A stretch of 64,000 bases of DNA from Pararge aegeria (GCF_905163445.1 NC_053193.1:2108001-2172000), one strand, 5' to 3'. Shown: positions 1 to 11,330, numbered from the stretch's first letter. The notes: generated from the sequence alone by a model not told the origin. Made by a program: numbers and translations.

Positions 1-180
1 ACACGAAAACAACAAAATAACGTAAAACCTCCTATAGTAGGAAAACTGATTTTATTGGGGATGTTCAATATAAAAAAAATAAAAGCATTGCTCAATGAGC
101 TATTTTATTAAATTCCTTTTCATTTTCAGTGTTTCTAATAAAATCTGGCAGTTGGTTAAATATATTTATTGATATTGCGC

Positions 181-350
181 GTGCTTTTCGGAGTTATGTG
201 CGTTTTACACAATTAAATATCACTTGCTTTAACGGTGAAGGAAAGCAACGTCTGAAAGTTGCTTGAAAGTTCTCTATAATTTTCTCAAGGGCTTATGAAG
301 TTTACCAAGTCAGCATGGTGGAAGATGGCTTAAAGCCCTCAAAATTAAGA
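181..350 (+). mobile_element. SINE-B, 5'-truncated
   Basis: Starts in the TTATGTGCG body segment, contains a diverged form of the AACGGTGAAGGAAA core, and ends in the GGTGGAAGATGGCTTAAAGCC part near the 3' end. The tRNA-like head is missing. It abuts an RTE-like LINE fragment. Recognised by comparison with the better copies at 10096, 14664 and 58179. Confidence 0.75.
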
Positions 351-381
351 GACCCATATCCTGTAGAGACCCATATCCAGA

Positions 382-790
382 GTATTCGACCAATATGTCC
401 TACCCACTATGACATATGGAGTAGAGACATGGACCGTTATGAAGAAGGTGCATCGGCTCAAAGTGGCTCAGCGTGCAATGGAAAGAGCGATGTTAGGTTT
501 GTCTCTATTAGATAGGATTCCCAACGTAGAGATCAGAAACTGAACTGGAATCACTGACATCGTTCAAAGAGCAGCGGCCCTGAAATGGAACTGGGCGGTG
601 GAGCCGAGTGATTCTGGATTGGCAACCGCGTATTGGACGCAGAAGCATCGGCCGACCACCAGCTCGATGGATGGATGATATCGTAAAGGCAGTAGGGAAG
701 AACTGGATGCAGCTAACCAGCAATAGACCGAGATGGCGTGCAAATGATGAGGCCTTAGTCCAGCATTGGACTGAGATAGGCTGATGATGA
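382..790 (+). pseudogene. RTE-like LINE, C-terminal end (decayed)
   Basis: A broken reading frame gives VFDQYVLPTMTYGVETW, then KVAQRAMERAMLGLSLLDRI, then a stop and shifts, then pieces resembling RWMDDIVKAVGKNWMQ and LVQHWTEIG. These are the usual C-terminal words after the RT domain in RTE-like LINEs. It ends in a short TGATGATGATGAT tail. 5'-truncated, with at least one in-frame stop; not functional. Confidence 0.8.
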
Positions 791-923
791 TGATTCTGTA
801 GTAGGAAGGTAGAGGCTTGCGTGAAATTATAAGCAAATAAAGTATGTAAAAAAGCCGATAAAAGCTTGATAATGGTGTAAATAATAAGCATATATAGTAT
901 GTCAAAATAAATTGTCTAGAATA

Positions 924-1370
924 CTAGCTGTTGCCCGCGACTTCGTCTGCGTTTGATGTGGCATTAATCAATTAGTTGTAGTTCTAAAAGAAATTAAGTA
1001 TTCAGTATCGCTAAGCCTTAAATAACGGGTTTGCTGCTTTCTTCGCTGAGGAATTCTGTCCTATATCTCCAACCACATTCATCAGATCTACAGAATGTTT
1101 GGGTAAAATTAAACACATATTATAACCTCTATATACAAAAATAATTATTTAAATCGATTATAATTTGTCGGAGTTATGGTGTAAAATCGTCAAACACTTT
1201 CATCCCCTCTCCCAAAGGAACCGAGCTGAATGTCGGGATAAAAAGTATCCTATATTACTTCTAACACTTCCAAGAATATGTGTACAAAGCATCATGAGAA
1301 TCGGTTAAGTAGTTTTTGCGTGAAAGCGTCACAAACAAACTTACATTGACATTTATAATATTAGTAGGGA
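924..1370 (-). mobile_element. Helitron-like non-autonomous element, copy 1
   Basis: Read on the minus strand it begins TCCCTACTAATATTATAAA and ends GGGCAACAGCTAG followed by T. The same ends and body occur at 38147-38584 and 52327-52763. A TC start and a CTAG end next to a T fit Helitron-type insertion, though the base before TC is G here rather than A. No coding capacity seen. Confidence 0.65.
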
Positions 1371-1860
1371 CAGGGTAGTATTCATTTTGAATATTCCTTT
1401 TTTAAAAATGCAGCAGCTACTCAGTAAACGTCACTTTGAATGAACGAAATCAAATTCCACCACTTCATTATGATAAAGGTGAAGTATTAAAGGAATTTCT
1501 AAGTGGAAAGTGGAACGAAGTACGAAACACAAAGGGTTGTTTCAAGACGCCCGCTTTGATGGAAATTAAGTGAAGTTACCGGTAACTGATTAATTTTTCA
1601 GCCATTACGTCGTTTTAGGGCCTTGATACCCTGATTATCCCTTTGATCCTGAATTGAGTTCCCGGTTGGGTGTTCGAATTTGTGTTAATTGAATATTAGT
1701 TTATAAAAAAAATAATATATGAAGAACAAACTTTTTTAATGTACTGTACATTATACTACTAGTCACGTACGTTCATTTGGTACCCACGCACGCACGCATA
1801 CACACACATATACACACACAACACTATGACAAATATAAAGTCCAATAAGGGTTTTTCAAT
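1371..1860. other. unassigned, no gene seen
   Basis: AT-rich with no reading frame or repeat match that I can support, apart from the CA-rich simple sequence at 1782-1821. Confidence 0.5.
1782..1821. repeat. ACGC/CACA-rich microsatellite
   Basis: Imperfect run of ACGC units followed by interrupted CA repeats. Confidence 0.85.
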
Positions 1861-2108
1861 TATCATCCTTTGGTCCCACGGTGAGAAGAGGCCGTAGTCC
1901 ACCACGCTGGCCCAGTGCGGTTTGGTAGACTCCACACACCTTTGAGAACATTATGGAGAACTCTCAGGCATGCAGGTTTCCTCACGATGTTTTCCTTCAC
2001 CGTTGAAGTAAGTTTATTTTAATTACTTAAATTGCACATAACTTTGAAAAGTTAAAGGCGCGTGCTTTTTCGTGCTTGGATTCGAATTCGAGCTCTTACC
2101 CCGGTGGG
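1861..2108 (-). mobile_element. SINE-B, nearly full length
   Basis: Minus-strand copy with the 3' region (GTGCGGTTTGGTAGACTCCA in plus orientation), the core, the TTATGTGC segment and a strongly diverged tRNA-like head whose B box lies near 2080-2092. Confidence 0.85.
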
Positions 2109-2529
2109 GTTGCGGCGACTGCGTTTCGTAATATTATGATTACCAATAGTTTATTCGCTTAAGCAAAATATAAGGTGAGAAAAGGTTAAAATCCGTACCT
2201 ATGTTTAAAAAAAGCGATATCAAATAAACAGGCGTTCCGAAGACGAACCTTGTTTAGGGTGGAGTAATTGGAATGCCTAATTAAACGAAAAGCAGGGCAG
2301 TTTAACGAGACTAGGCGCTTTTGTTTTTTAAAGAGCTCTTTACACGGTGCGTCGTGACTGTGAAATTTTAATAAAGCTCCAGCTCATAGCTTTGTTTTGA
2401 CATTTTTAGAAGTTCACTTTGTTGTAATTCTGATTGGACGTTTGCTTTTGTCGTTTTTCCATCCAGTAATTGCATAGAATCTACTAAAATTTTCATGTTC
2501 ATAATAGAACCTTTGTTGAAATGACAAAG
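2109..2529. other. unassigned, no gene seen
   Basis: No repeat match, reading frame or RNA gene recognised. Confidence 0.45.
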
Positions 2530-2640
2530 TTATCATGATGTCAAAAATGATAACCTGGCTAAGTTTTTTGACCGGGCTAAGTTTGTTATTGGCTCATTCT
2601 AGACCACGGCGTGTGTGGAACCCTCCTAGCTTAGTTACTA
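2530..2640 (+). mobile_element. LINE-F 3' UTR fragment
   Basis: Contains the family order AACCTGGCTAAGTT ... GGCTC ... TAGACCACGGCG ... GGAACCCTCCTAGCTT, matching the copies at 28774 and 41690. Non-coding, truncated at both ends. Confidence 0.65.
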
Positions 2641-3147
2641 TTTATTTTATTTTAGATATGACCATCACAGATATTGATAAATAAATATTGATAATTTGTT
2701 TATTGAAGGGCTCACTTTTATTCTTCTGAACTCCTATTTTGGTTACGATATTTCAGTTTACAATCAAAGTTGAATTATAGTATAAGAATGAGAAAGTAGT
2801 AGAATATTCCTTTAATCACGATTGCAAAATCAAACGTAAATAAATTGGGTACACAAAGTAGGATTCACTTAATTGTAGTTTAAAGTACCAGGAGCTCAGA
2901 ACTCTCTAGATATTAGGAAGTTTTGGTAAGTAACGAAACTCGCTAAACGCCGACTGTCGAGCGCTAAGCAATTTGTATTATTTGATCTTCGGGATCTTCT
3001 TGGCTCATTTAATTCACTCGCAAATCGTATTACCTTTGTAGTCTGTCCTAAGAAGGCCAGACGAATATCTCTCCGCATATATTGTAGTGAATAATTAGGG
3101 GTGATTTCAATAAGGAAAACATAGTATTGCTCGATTAACATGACATA
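2641..3147. other. unassigned, no gene seen
   Basis: Only short reading frames. An 81-codon minus-strand frame at 2896-3141 shows no recognisable domain and no supporting context. Confidence 0.45.
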
Positions 3148-3148
3148 T

Positions 3149-3172
3149 GAGAGAGAGAGAGAGAGAGAGAGA
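3149..3172. repeat. (GA)12 microsatellite
   Basis: Twelve uninterrupted GA units, followed directly by an ATCATCATCATC stretch resembling a SINE-B tail in reverse. Confidence 0.95.
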
Positions 3173-3287
3173 TAATCATCATCATCTCAACCAATTTTTG
3201 CAACGTTTTATTGCGAATAATCATATACATTATTAAAAAAAGGTAAATAAATAAATGGCAGTAAATAATAATGCAATGCTGTATTTC

Positions 3288-3392
3288 CAGGAGGGACCCA
3301 ACGTGGCCCGTAGTCCACTACGGCCTTAACCCCTTCTAATTGTGGAAGGAGACCCGTGCTCTGTAGTGGGCCGGTAGTGGGTCGATCTCATG
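3288..3392 (+). mobile_element. SINE-B 3' end
   Basis: Only the last third is present: GTAGTCCACTACGGCCTTAA, then CCCTTCTAATTGTGG, then CTGTAGTGGGCCGG. Head and core absent. Confidence 0.75.
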
Positions 3393-3426
3393 TCTAAAGG
3401 GGCCGTGACATGAAAAAGGTTGATAA

Positions 3427-3520
3427 AAAGATGGTGTGGAATATAGAGATTAAAGAAATTATAAATGACACCACACAGATTCTCCTGCTTTTCAAGAGTA
3501 TAGGAAATTAAGCTTAGTGG
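3427..3520. repeat. fold-back family P, one arm
   Basis: Matches the right arm of the complete element at 46752-47030 (GATTAAAGAAATTATAAATG, then CAGATTCTCCTGCTTTTC, then AAATTAAGCTTA). Solitary arm. Confidence 0.7.
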
Positions 3521-3554
3521 TCATTGCCAACTACGGACGGAATAAGTTAATTAT

Positions 3555-4097
3555 AAACTACGACAACACATACTTCGCCATCTTGACGTACCTAAGCGTA
3601 GCTTGTGAAATGGAAACTAAGATGACTGATGAATTTTTTTATTAAAAATATACCTAAAAACTTATAATAAATTCAAATTAAAATTCAAAAAGTTATTCAT
3701 GTAGACCTTATCACAGGCACTTATGAAGCGTTCATTTAACATGTTACTCTAATGTTACTGATGGTGATATATGAATTCGTTAACTTAAAACTAAAGCTAG
3801 GAGGGTTCCAAAAGCGCCCTGGTCTAAGAAGAGCCAACAACGAACGAAGCCAGGTTTTTTTTTATTTTTTGTTTATCACCATCTCACAGTCGAAGTTATG
3901 AAGTTAGAGCAATTCATACCCAAGATTTTTTAACATACATGTAATCCTTAATATTATAAAAAGATATACAGATAAACACCCAGACACTGAAACACATACA
4001 TGTTCATCAAACAAACATTTTGTAGTTGCGGGAATAGAACCCGCAGCCTTGGACACAGAAAACAGGGTCGCTGCCCACTGCGCTAATTGGCCGGCAA
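3555..4097 (-). mobile_element. SINE-A, split by a LINE-F insertion
   Basis: The tail-proximal part is at 3555-3660 and the rest, including the tRNA-like head (B box near 4027-4040, A-box region near 4076-4092), resumes at about 3955. The two halves join co-linearly if 3660-3955 is removed, so the LINE-F fragment is younger than this SINE. Confidence 0.75.
3660..3955 (-). mobile_element. LINE-F 3' end inserted in SINE-A
   Basis: In minus orientation it contains GGCGCTTTTGGAACCCTCCT and finishes in an AATTTTAATTTGAA tail. It also holds the unoccupied ATTAAGGATTACATGTATG site that is filled by a MITE in the 41690 copy. Non-coding. Confidence 0.7.
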
Positions 4098-4639
4098 AAT
4101 GTCAAAACTCACACTGCACCTGTTAAAAGTCCCATTTTCCATAGTAATACAACCGCACCTTATTAATTATTAATATGGCATCTACATGGCACCATCATGC
4201 CACTATTGTGGAAGGTGCATTAGGATGGATTATGTAATAGCGGAATGCTATTAAAAGATGTATTATGTAAAATGCTGGCCCCTGTCCAAACCTCCCGCGA
4301 GTTGCCAGAGCATAACGTAAATTGTACTATATTGTTCTTTAAATGCCATTAAAATGACACTATATCATATTCAGGGTTATTATTGCGCTATCCGGGATGG
4401 TAATGGATCGCTGTGTGGTGAATTTTAAAACGGTAGCGGAATAAGGTTACCTATTTGTTTTAGGATTCTTTTAAAATAGTAGTTGGCCCCGATGTCAAAT
4501 ATGCTTTATGTTTATTTATTTATTTACTCATAAGACACACCAGCAATTAATTGTAAATACATTCATAAAAAAATTATGTGTTAGAATTACAAATGTTTAT
4601 TTTTCATGAAAATGATGAAAAATAAAAAAAAATATTTAT
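4098..4639. other. unassigned, no gene seen
   Basis: Locally higher GC near 4180-4320 but no frame, domain or repeat recognised; an AT-rich run follows toward 4640. Confidence 0.45.
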
Positions 4640-4830
4640 TTTATTTTTAATTTAACTCTTTATTTGTAAACCACAATGAAGTTAGAAAAAAAAAAACACT
4701 ATAGAAATACAAAGACAGAAGTAGAATACAAAAGGCGGCCTTATCGCTTAGTAGCGATCTCTGCCAGGCAACCTTTGGATTAGGACAAGATGAGCGAGAG
4801 CGGACAGGTGGTGTAAAATTATTATAAACA
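4640..4830 (-). mobile_element. LINE-E 3' UTR
   Basis: Minus strand reads AAGGTTGCCTGGCAGAGATC, then GCGATAAGGCCGCCTTTTGT, then an AAATAAAGAG poly-A-signal-like end. The same order appears at 16632, 19200, 40355 and 49735. It is the 3' end of a CR1/Jockey-type LINE by resemblance, without coding sequence. Confidence 0.75.
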
Positions 4831-4983
4831 TACATTCAAATAGCCAAATACAAATACATAAATAAAATTGCACAAATAAGAAAAATGTAATAAATAAATA
4901 TAAAATAATAAACTAATATATACTCAAGTACATTTGTAATCATTTTGAGAATTTCACTGCTAGACACGTATCTCCTGTTAGAA

Positions 4984-5035
4984 GAATAGAATAGAATAGA
5001 ATAGAATCTTTATTCACTGGAACGTGTTTTTTTTG
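4984..5035 (-). mobile_element. LINE 3' end with (ATTCT)n tail
   Basis: Plus strand is (GAATA)4 followed by CTTTATTCACTGG. On the minus strand this is AATAAAG followed by ATTCT repeats, the normal form of a LINE 3' terminus with a simple-sequence tail. Parent family not identified. Confidence 0.55.
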
Positions 5036-5210
5036 CTCTTCCAACTATTTGTATAGCTTTACATTCAACTAATTAAATAGCATACGAACTGCTATCAATG
5101 CAATTAATAATGAAATTTATTTTAATAAAATTTATTATTAGTTTCATATAATTAAAAAATAAATACAGAACCATAATATTTCTAAAACCTTCACACCGTA
5201 GCAAAATACT

Positions 5211-5615
5211 GAAGCAAAAGCTGATACCCTGAAGTTAACTATAAAGTTTGACAGTGTACACATAACCTTTGAATTGTCAAAGTCTGCGGGCTCATTCAGG
5301 TGATTTAATTTTACAAAAACCTTAAATTTTAAGTGAAGCTTGGTTGTCCGATAACTAGTCCATTAGTGTTCTAAGTTTTATTTTATTTATTATGTCAATT
5401 ACGTAGAATATTTTTTTTGTGATATTTAAATACATTTTATTTAACTAGATAGTGCGTTATAATAAACTTTCAATGTATGAAATGTCTGTTTTCTATTGTT
5501 AGTGTTGTTTTTTCCACAAAAGTAAATAAGGCGAAAGGTAAAATTTCTAAAAAGATTTTTATCTTGTTACGCCAAAGTATAACTTCTTACGCGTGTACAT
5601 AAGTACCCCCTTTTT
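5211..5615. repeat. repeat G, copy 1
   Basis: Read forward, 5220-5460 matches the reverse complement of 9420-9660 (CCCTGAAGTTAACTATAA, TCTGCGGGCTCATTC and TTTATTTAACTAGAT are shared). The end, with CGCCAAAGTATAACTTCTTA, resembles 9715-9745 directly. Probably a DNA transposon remnant; no coding sequence. Confidence 0.65.
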
Positions 5616-6119
5616 TTTTAACTTACGACTAGTATATAAATACAGGAATTTTCTTATTGGCTAGCTTAGATTCTGATGCACCTGTCTACAGATATTATAA
5701 AGTATATTTTAATATGATTAAATATTGAGTGACTGGTAAATTCTACACTAAATATATATTGTCATGTAGTTAGATTGGCAAACTAGAGTGCCAGACAGTG
5801 TCATCTCGGGGTACTAACTATTAACTAACCCATTGTGCGCCGTGTGAAGACACTATAAATATTTAAGGCTAGATTCAGCCCGCGGCCACATCTGGATTAT
5901 GCGTCTCTTGGGCCACTCGGTCTTATTACACTGGAATTGTTATGACTTATGATATGAGCGGTTTTTGAATATGTAATCCATTTACTGGTACTACCAGTAG
6001 TTTAGCCCTTGATTTAAACGAATTAAAGTAACTTTACTATTTTCATTATGTTGGTAAATAACAAACCTTTTGGTAACTACAGGCATCAGGTTTGAAACTT
6101 AACACCTACGTCTCTGGTT
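5616..6119. other. unassigned, no gene seen
   Basis: A moderately GC-rich block at about 5770-5935 has no open frame of note and no recognised repeat. Confidence 0.45.
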
Positions 6120-6190
6120 GAGATTGCAATCAAAAGGTAACTTGGTGGTAAACGCAGTTGAAGATGGTAGCGGGCTAACCTGTTATGGAT
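6120..6190 (-). mobile_element. family C fragment
   Basis: Shares GATTGCAATC, then GATGGTAGCGGGCTAACCTG, with the longer copies at 12415 and 53672. Truncated. Confidence 0.6.
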
Positions 6191-6710
6191 GTAGCAATTT
6201 CAAATATTTCGGCACTCGGAGATTTGGTGTCTCACCGTTTAATAATAAAGAAATGTCACAAGCAACTGTTATTTTGCCGGCGTAGAAGCACCATCTTACC
6301 GAATTAGGTAACGTGGCCATTAAAATGAAAAATGTGAAATCGATTTCGCAGCTCAGACACATTTCCGTCCGAGTTTTAGGAGCTTGATATCGATTTACCG
6401 GCAATTCGGCTTCATCAGCGACACACAGCCCTATCTCATTTATTATGAGGTGAGTCGCACACGGCATATAAAAAATTGATGAAAATATTGCTGGCAATGG
6501 CGACTTTACAAAGCAATTTTAAAACATGAAATATTGTAAGTTTGTTGAAATCGTATTCACACTTTCATTATGCAAAATTCAAAATTTATTTTGCATAAGC
6601 ACTTTAGTAACATACATATTGTCTATTTTTAGTGACTCTACCACTGATTTTTTTTTTTTTATTAATGTTGGCCTATTAGATGCACTTATGAAGCTTTCAT
6701 TTAGGATTGG
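6191..6710. other. unassigned; 104-codon frame without support
   Basis: A 104-codon minus-strand frame (6183-6497) partly overlaps the family C fragment and has no recognisable domain, so I do not call it a gene. The remainder is AT-rich. Confidence 0.4.
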
Positions 6711-6871
6711 GGAACTCCACGCACCTTTGATGTTTTCTTTCACAGTTGAAGCAAGTGATATATTAATTGCTTAAAACCCACATAACTTTGAAAGGTTAGA
6801 GGTGTGTGCTAGGATTAGAACTTGGCCCTCCGAAAGTGAAACCGAGCCGAAGTTAGGCTATCACCGCTTCT
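6711..6871 (-). mobile_element. SINE-B with internal deletion
   Basis: Minus-strand copy in which the CTCCACGCACCTTTGATG segment runs straight into the TTTTCTTTCACAGTTGAAGC core, omitting a normal stretch. The tRNA-like head lies at 6810-6871. Confidence 0.8.
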
Positions 6872-6895
6872 CCGCTCACCTAAAACATACATACA

Positions 6896-7052
6896 TTTGA
6901 CGGCCGATTGGCACAGTGGGTAATGACCCTGCTTTCTGATTCCAAGGCCGTGGTTTGTGTGATGAACATGAATGTTTTTCAGTGTCTGGGTGTATATCAT
7001 TAATAAAAATATTCATCGGTCATCTTAATACCATATCACAAGCTACGCCAAT
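6896..7052 (+). mobile_element. SINE-A, shortened
   Basis: Head with an A-box-like TTGGCACAGTGGG. The B-box region GTGGTTTGTGTGATG has lost the usual CGATTCCC stretch, so pol III promotion is unlikely. The body retains CAGTGTCTGGGTG and ATATTCATCGGTCATC; the TTTA tail is absent. Confidence 0.85.
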
Positions 7053-8034
7053 TTAAAAAAAAAAATAGCGCTAAAAATTTATAGCCGTGCATGAAACGGC
7101 AACAAAATGACGCTGTAAAATAATAATAAGGCACGGCTATATCTCGAAATTCTTGTTACGATATCTAGCCCGTGTATGAAACCTTTGAAAAGGATGTCGG
7201 GTCGGTTTCAATATTAAAGTATTCGAGCTAAACGCGACTTAGTGGCAAAGTAATGTCCCAATAACTTTGATACTTGTAATTTCAAGCTATTGGAAATGAC
7301 TTACTTTGAAACGGCGATTTTTTAATTATTATCCAAAAAATCTGAAGATTTTCAACTCCGTAATTCTGTTTGCACGATCACCTTTTTCTTCTTTGATTCT
7401 CTCGCGATTTTGTATACTCGGCAGGGGATACTCGACGCAAACATACATTTAAAATTTCCTATTAAAACGTCCATCTTTTTCCTATTTAAAAAAATAGTTT
7501 TCCAAATTGTATATAACTGTAGCTAAATAGTCGTTAAAATTAGATTACATAACCGATAACAACTTTGGGAGTTTATTATACAAACACACAAACATACATT
7601 AAATGAGTTGAAATGTTTTAAAGTATAAGGTATTTTTTTGTTTTATTTTTTGTTATATTTGTAACATTTTTTTCCAAGCTTAGTTCTAATTTATCATAAA
7701 ACTGAAAAACTGGCTTGTCACGCACGCAAAGGTCGCTATGTAGTTTTTTACTATGGCTTGTTCTCGACTTTTGACTTTAAACTATTCATCCACATCAACG
7801 TCGCTGATGTTCTGACGCTGATTACGACAAATACGTTAACCATGCACTGTACAAACTTCAATTAACTCACTAATGAGGCTTTTAGCTGCTAATGTACGTC
7901 TTCAGATGTATTTGTTAATAATGATGGGCGTTAATTTCTGTAAGATCCAACTTCCCTACATTGTATTTGTAATGTATTCATAAACAACTGACTATCTAAG
8001 GATTAATTTATTCACAGTTCAAAACTCAAAACCC
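7053..8034. other. unassigned, no gene seen
   Basis: AT-rich. Two loosely similar words, AGCCGTGCATGAAAC near 7083 and AGCCCGTGTATGAAAC near 7167, may be a diverged local duplication. No frame of interest. Confidence 0.45.
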
Positions 8035-8250
8035 GATGATTTCAAGAAGGCCTAGTTTATAATCACTTATAAAACGTCAAGTCATTCGGCTAGTAGTGAC
8101 CCTACCACCGGTTTGGAAGGCAGATTTCACCGAGAAGAGCTGTCAAGAGATTCAAATTGCTCTTTTTCAACAATCTTTAGTTATTCAATCCTGTGAGAGC
8201 GAAGCGCCCTGCTTCCTAAAAGCCTAGTCGTTAAGAAATTCATCAATCTT
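8035..8250 (-). mobile_element. LINE-D 3' end
   Basis: Minus strand reads through CTTCTCGGTGAAATCTGCC, TTCCAAACCGGTGGTAGGGT and CTTGACGTTTTATAAG, the LINE-D 3' module seen at 15535, 20332, 50058 and 53052. Upstream it keeps the C-terminal region ending in ATTTCTTAACGAC. Non-functional. Confidence 0.7.
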
Positions 8251-8934
8251 GATTTATTAATAGTATTTATACAACGAATAATGTATGTATGTAAGATCTA
8301 ATAACCGTTATAGCAGATAGGGGACAGAAATCCTTAATAATCGGAAACTACTCATTGTCATTGAAGTCCTTGTAAAGGAAGTGCATTTTGTGACCTAAAA
8401 ATTGATACCTCAATATACAGTTGCTGTCAAGTTAAACATCGCAATTCGCGGTTAAAAAAACAAAGATATAATTTCAAATGAAAGCCAGAAACCATAAGAT
8501 ACTGTTAAGCATAGATGTTACCTTTAGATAAAGCAAAGGACGGGAACTTATCTGAATGTACTGCGTTCAAACGAAGTATATATATATAAAGTATCTGTTC
8601 AGCTAAAGTTAATAAGCCGTGAAATCGAAGCAGTGTCGTTCGTAAATAAAGTACACCCTCCGCACCCGTGGCCGGCCCATATATACCTTATTGCTAACAT
8701 CTTCTCAAACTGTACGCACTCAATCTTAACCGTCCTGTTAACATTACTGTACAATAACACTGAACCCATTATTCCGCAGGACCGTCCCCGGGGAAGCTGT
8801 GTTATTGCTTAATTAAATCTGTTATTTTGGAACAGGCTTCTGGAAGTATTATTTCATTGCAGCAGACTCCGATGTAACAGGTCTTTTGTTTGTTTTACAT
8901 GATATAGACTCTCCCAAGGATAACTTCACTAAGG
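8251..8934. other. unassigned; GC-rich block 8640-8790
   Basis: Includes a TATATATATAAA run near 8578-8590 and a more GC-rich, apparently single-copy block at about 8640-8790. No reading frame supports an exon, and TATA-like words mean little in DNA this AT-rich. Confidence 0.4.
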
Positions 8935-9210
8935 GTATTGTTAAATTCCTGGGTTCAAATCCCGGATCGGGCCATGAGTTGTAAGATATTGTTTCTTCTA
9001 TTAAATATTTTTTACTAACCGCCCGGTATTAGGAAATTGGCGGTGTGAAACGCCACGCCTCGCAGAGCGTATTAATCCATCCGACCATGTTATAATGACA
9101 TACTTGTAATGATAATCGTTAAAGTTCTCCAACCCGCATTGGAGCAGTGTGGTGGGTATACCTTTATGTAGACACCCGTGCCCTGACTATAATAAAATAA
9201 AATAAAAAAA
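8935..9210 (+). mobile_element. SINE-Q, 5'-truncated head
   Basis: Begins inside the T-arm region (GGGTTCAAATCCCGG, a good B box) and runs through TCTCCAACCCGCATTGGAGC and GTGGTGGGTATACC to an (AAATA)n-rich tail. A related copy is at 13915. Confidence 0.7.
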
Positions 9211-9377
9211 TCTAAATCAATAAATAGTTCATTAGTTGACAACAGGCGATAGTGTATATAAAACGCACATACTTTAAACGCACTTTTACACGTCTGCCTG
9301 TATGTAAAACTTAATAACCATGTTATGGAACTTGATGACCATATTAAAAATTGTATCTTTCGCCTTATTCAACGTTT

Positions 9378-9405
9378 GTTACGTTACGTTACGTTACGTT
9401 ACGTT
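9378..9405. repeat. (GTTAC)5 microsatellite
   Basis: Five uninterrupted GTTAC units plus GTT, lying beside repeat G copy 2. Confidence 0.95.
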
Positions 9406-9409
9406 TGAA

Positions 9410-9745
9410 TACAAAGTATAACGCATTGTCATCTAGTTAAATAAAGTTTATTTAAATATCAAGAAAACAATATTTCTACATAATGATAATTAAATTTTGA
9501 ATACGAATCGACTCATCATTGGACAAAAAAGTTTAACTCAACCTAAAAATTTTAGATTTTTGTACAATTGAATCAATTAAATCTCCGGAATGAGCCCGCA
9601 GATATTGACAATTGAAAGTGTAAACTGTCAGACCTTATAGTTAACTTCAGGGTGTCGGTTTTTTGTGACGGTCTGCGCATCGTATTAATTTACTCTCATC
9701 ATTTTTCCCTAACGCGCCAAAAGAAGTATAACTTCAAGAATATTC
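9410..9745. repeat. repeat G, copy 2 (inverted relative to copy 1)
   Basis: 9420-9660 is the reverse complement of 5220-5460 with scattered substitutions. 9690-9745 (TAACGCGCCAAAAGAAGTAT) is in the same orientation as the end of copy 1 and recurs at about 42230, which suggests a recurrent element terminus. Confidence 0.65.
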
Positions 9746-10095
9746 TTAGATGCATTCAGCTAGAGCCACCTCAGAGGCTGACTGACCTCTTGCGTTTAAA
9801 GCATACTTTGATATAAAGCTCCATAAATTCTTTCATGATAATTGACAAAAATATTTAACTTTGCTCTCCACTAAAACACGCGTCACCTCTTAGTTATAAG
9901 TATTTGTTTTCCATTTGACTCGACATTTTGTAGAGCACTCTGCAGTTGGACAGCGGCCCCTATAAAGCGTAGTGGCAATTAATTGGCTTGAAACTCAAAG
10001 ACCGACCCAGACAAGTCAGCGTAGCTTAAGGGCGCAGAGTCCATAGTTTATGTAACATTGCTTTGAATGTAACTACTTCAATTGAAATAAAATTG
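9746..10095. other. unassigned, no gene seen
   Basis: No supported feature. Confidence 0.45.
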
Positions 10096-10360
10096 AAGCG
10101 ATGGTAGCCTAGTGTTTAGGGCTTCGGCTTTACTTTTGGTGGAGCGAGTTCGAATCCCAATCTTTTCAAATTTTCGATGTTATGCGCGTTTTAAACAATT
10201 CAATATCACTTGCTTTAACGGTAAAAGGAAATACTTCACGAAACATGCATGCCTTAGAGTTCTCCATAATGTTCTCAAAGGCGTTTGGAGTCCACCAATC
10301 CGCACTAGGCCAGCGTGGTGGACTTCGGCCTAAACCATTCTCACTGTGGGAAAAGACGTT
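10096..10360 (+). mobile_element. SINE-B, near full length
   Basis: tRNA-like head with an A-box-like GATGGTAGCCTAGTG and a B-box-like GAGTTCGAATCCC, then the TTATGCGCG segment, core, TCTCCATAATGTTCTCAAAG and the GTCCACCAATCCGCACT part. Two overlapping ~70-codon frames across it are incidental. Confidence 0.9.
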
Positions 10361-11138
10361 GACGACGTATAATATTGATATGGCATTATGAATAAAATTT
10401 TACAGCTTGCTGGTTTTATTGACAAGAAACGGACAGTTTAAGTTAAGGGTATTATATTCTTTTGAAATTATAAATATTATATTTACAATAAAATGGATAG
10501 GTGACTAAAATATCCAAAGCACCTCTCGTTATTCGTTTTTGATTTGATTCTAACTATGGGAGGATCCCTTGGCCCTGTAATGGGATGACAATGTCAGTAA
10601 TAAACGAAAAGATAAGCGTATCATATTTCAAAACGCTGTAGATACCAATCGGTCTCTTTGGACAAGATTTGCCCACTCGCAATCGAGAAGTCGTTTTCGA
10701 GTAACAAAATAATCGAACATCAAATCAAAATGAATCTTATTGTTATGTTTTTAAAGCCCAAATTTGCCTGCAAGTCTGAAGCACGGACTTCTGGCAGCAC
10801 GTTTTTATTAAAATCAAAAGTATAGGATTTGCGACTCTAAAACGATGGGTATAAAGCTACTTTTAAGGTATATATAGGTATATACAGTTCAATCGCAATC
10901 GAAGAGCGAGCAAAACTTGTGCTAAGGCCACTGGTAATATCCACAACGTACGCTATCGATCACCTTTAACTAGAATTAGCATCTTAATTAATGTACTCCG
11001 GCCACGGCCCCCGTACGCTCCCCACAAAGACCGGGCTCACGCTTAACTGATGCAATACAGACGCCTGTATTACATTACATCGAGTATGTTTAATATTGCT
11101 GCGTGCTCGAGTAATTAAATAAAAAGGTATGATTAATT
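10361..11138. other. unassigned; GC-rich block 10975-11060
   Basis: Mostly AT-rich. A GC-richer stretch at about 10975-11060 looks single-copy but lacks an open frame or splice context that I can defend. Confidence 0.4.
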
Positions 11139-11330
11139 ATGAAAATTAAGCTTAATTTGCTATACCTACTCCGCGAAAAGCACGAGAATCTGTATGGTGT
11201 AATTTATAATTTCTTGTATCTTTATACTCCACACCAAACTCTACGCACGTTTCGCTCCGAAACAAGATCATCCTCAGGAGATATTGAGAACATATAAATA
11301 ATCATACGAATAATTGTTAAGTCTTAACAA
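11139..11330. repeat. fold-back family P, left arm and centre
   Basis: Matches the left arm of the 46752 element (AATTAAGCTTAATTTGCTAT, then GTGTAATTTATAATTTCTT), then the inner ACGCACGTTTCGCTCCGAAA and CATCCTCAGGAGATATTGA parts. The right arm is missing. Confidence 0.75.

Noticed and set aside
8578..8700. TATA-box promoter ahead of the GC-rich block
   Set aside because: TATATATATAAA is expected by chance in AT-rich DNA and no transcript or frame follows.
9378..9405. (GTTAC)5 as an interstitial telomere repeat
   Set aside because: Insect telomeres are usually TTAGG; this unit is TTACG in the same register, short, and beside a transposon remnant. A plain microsatellite.
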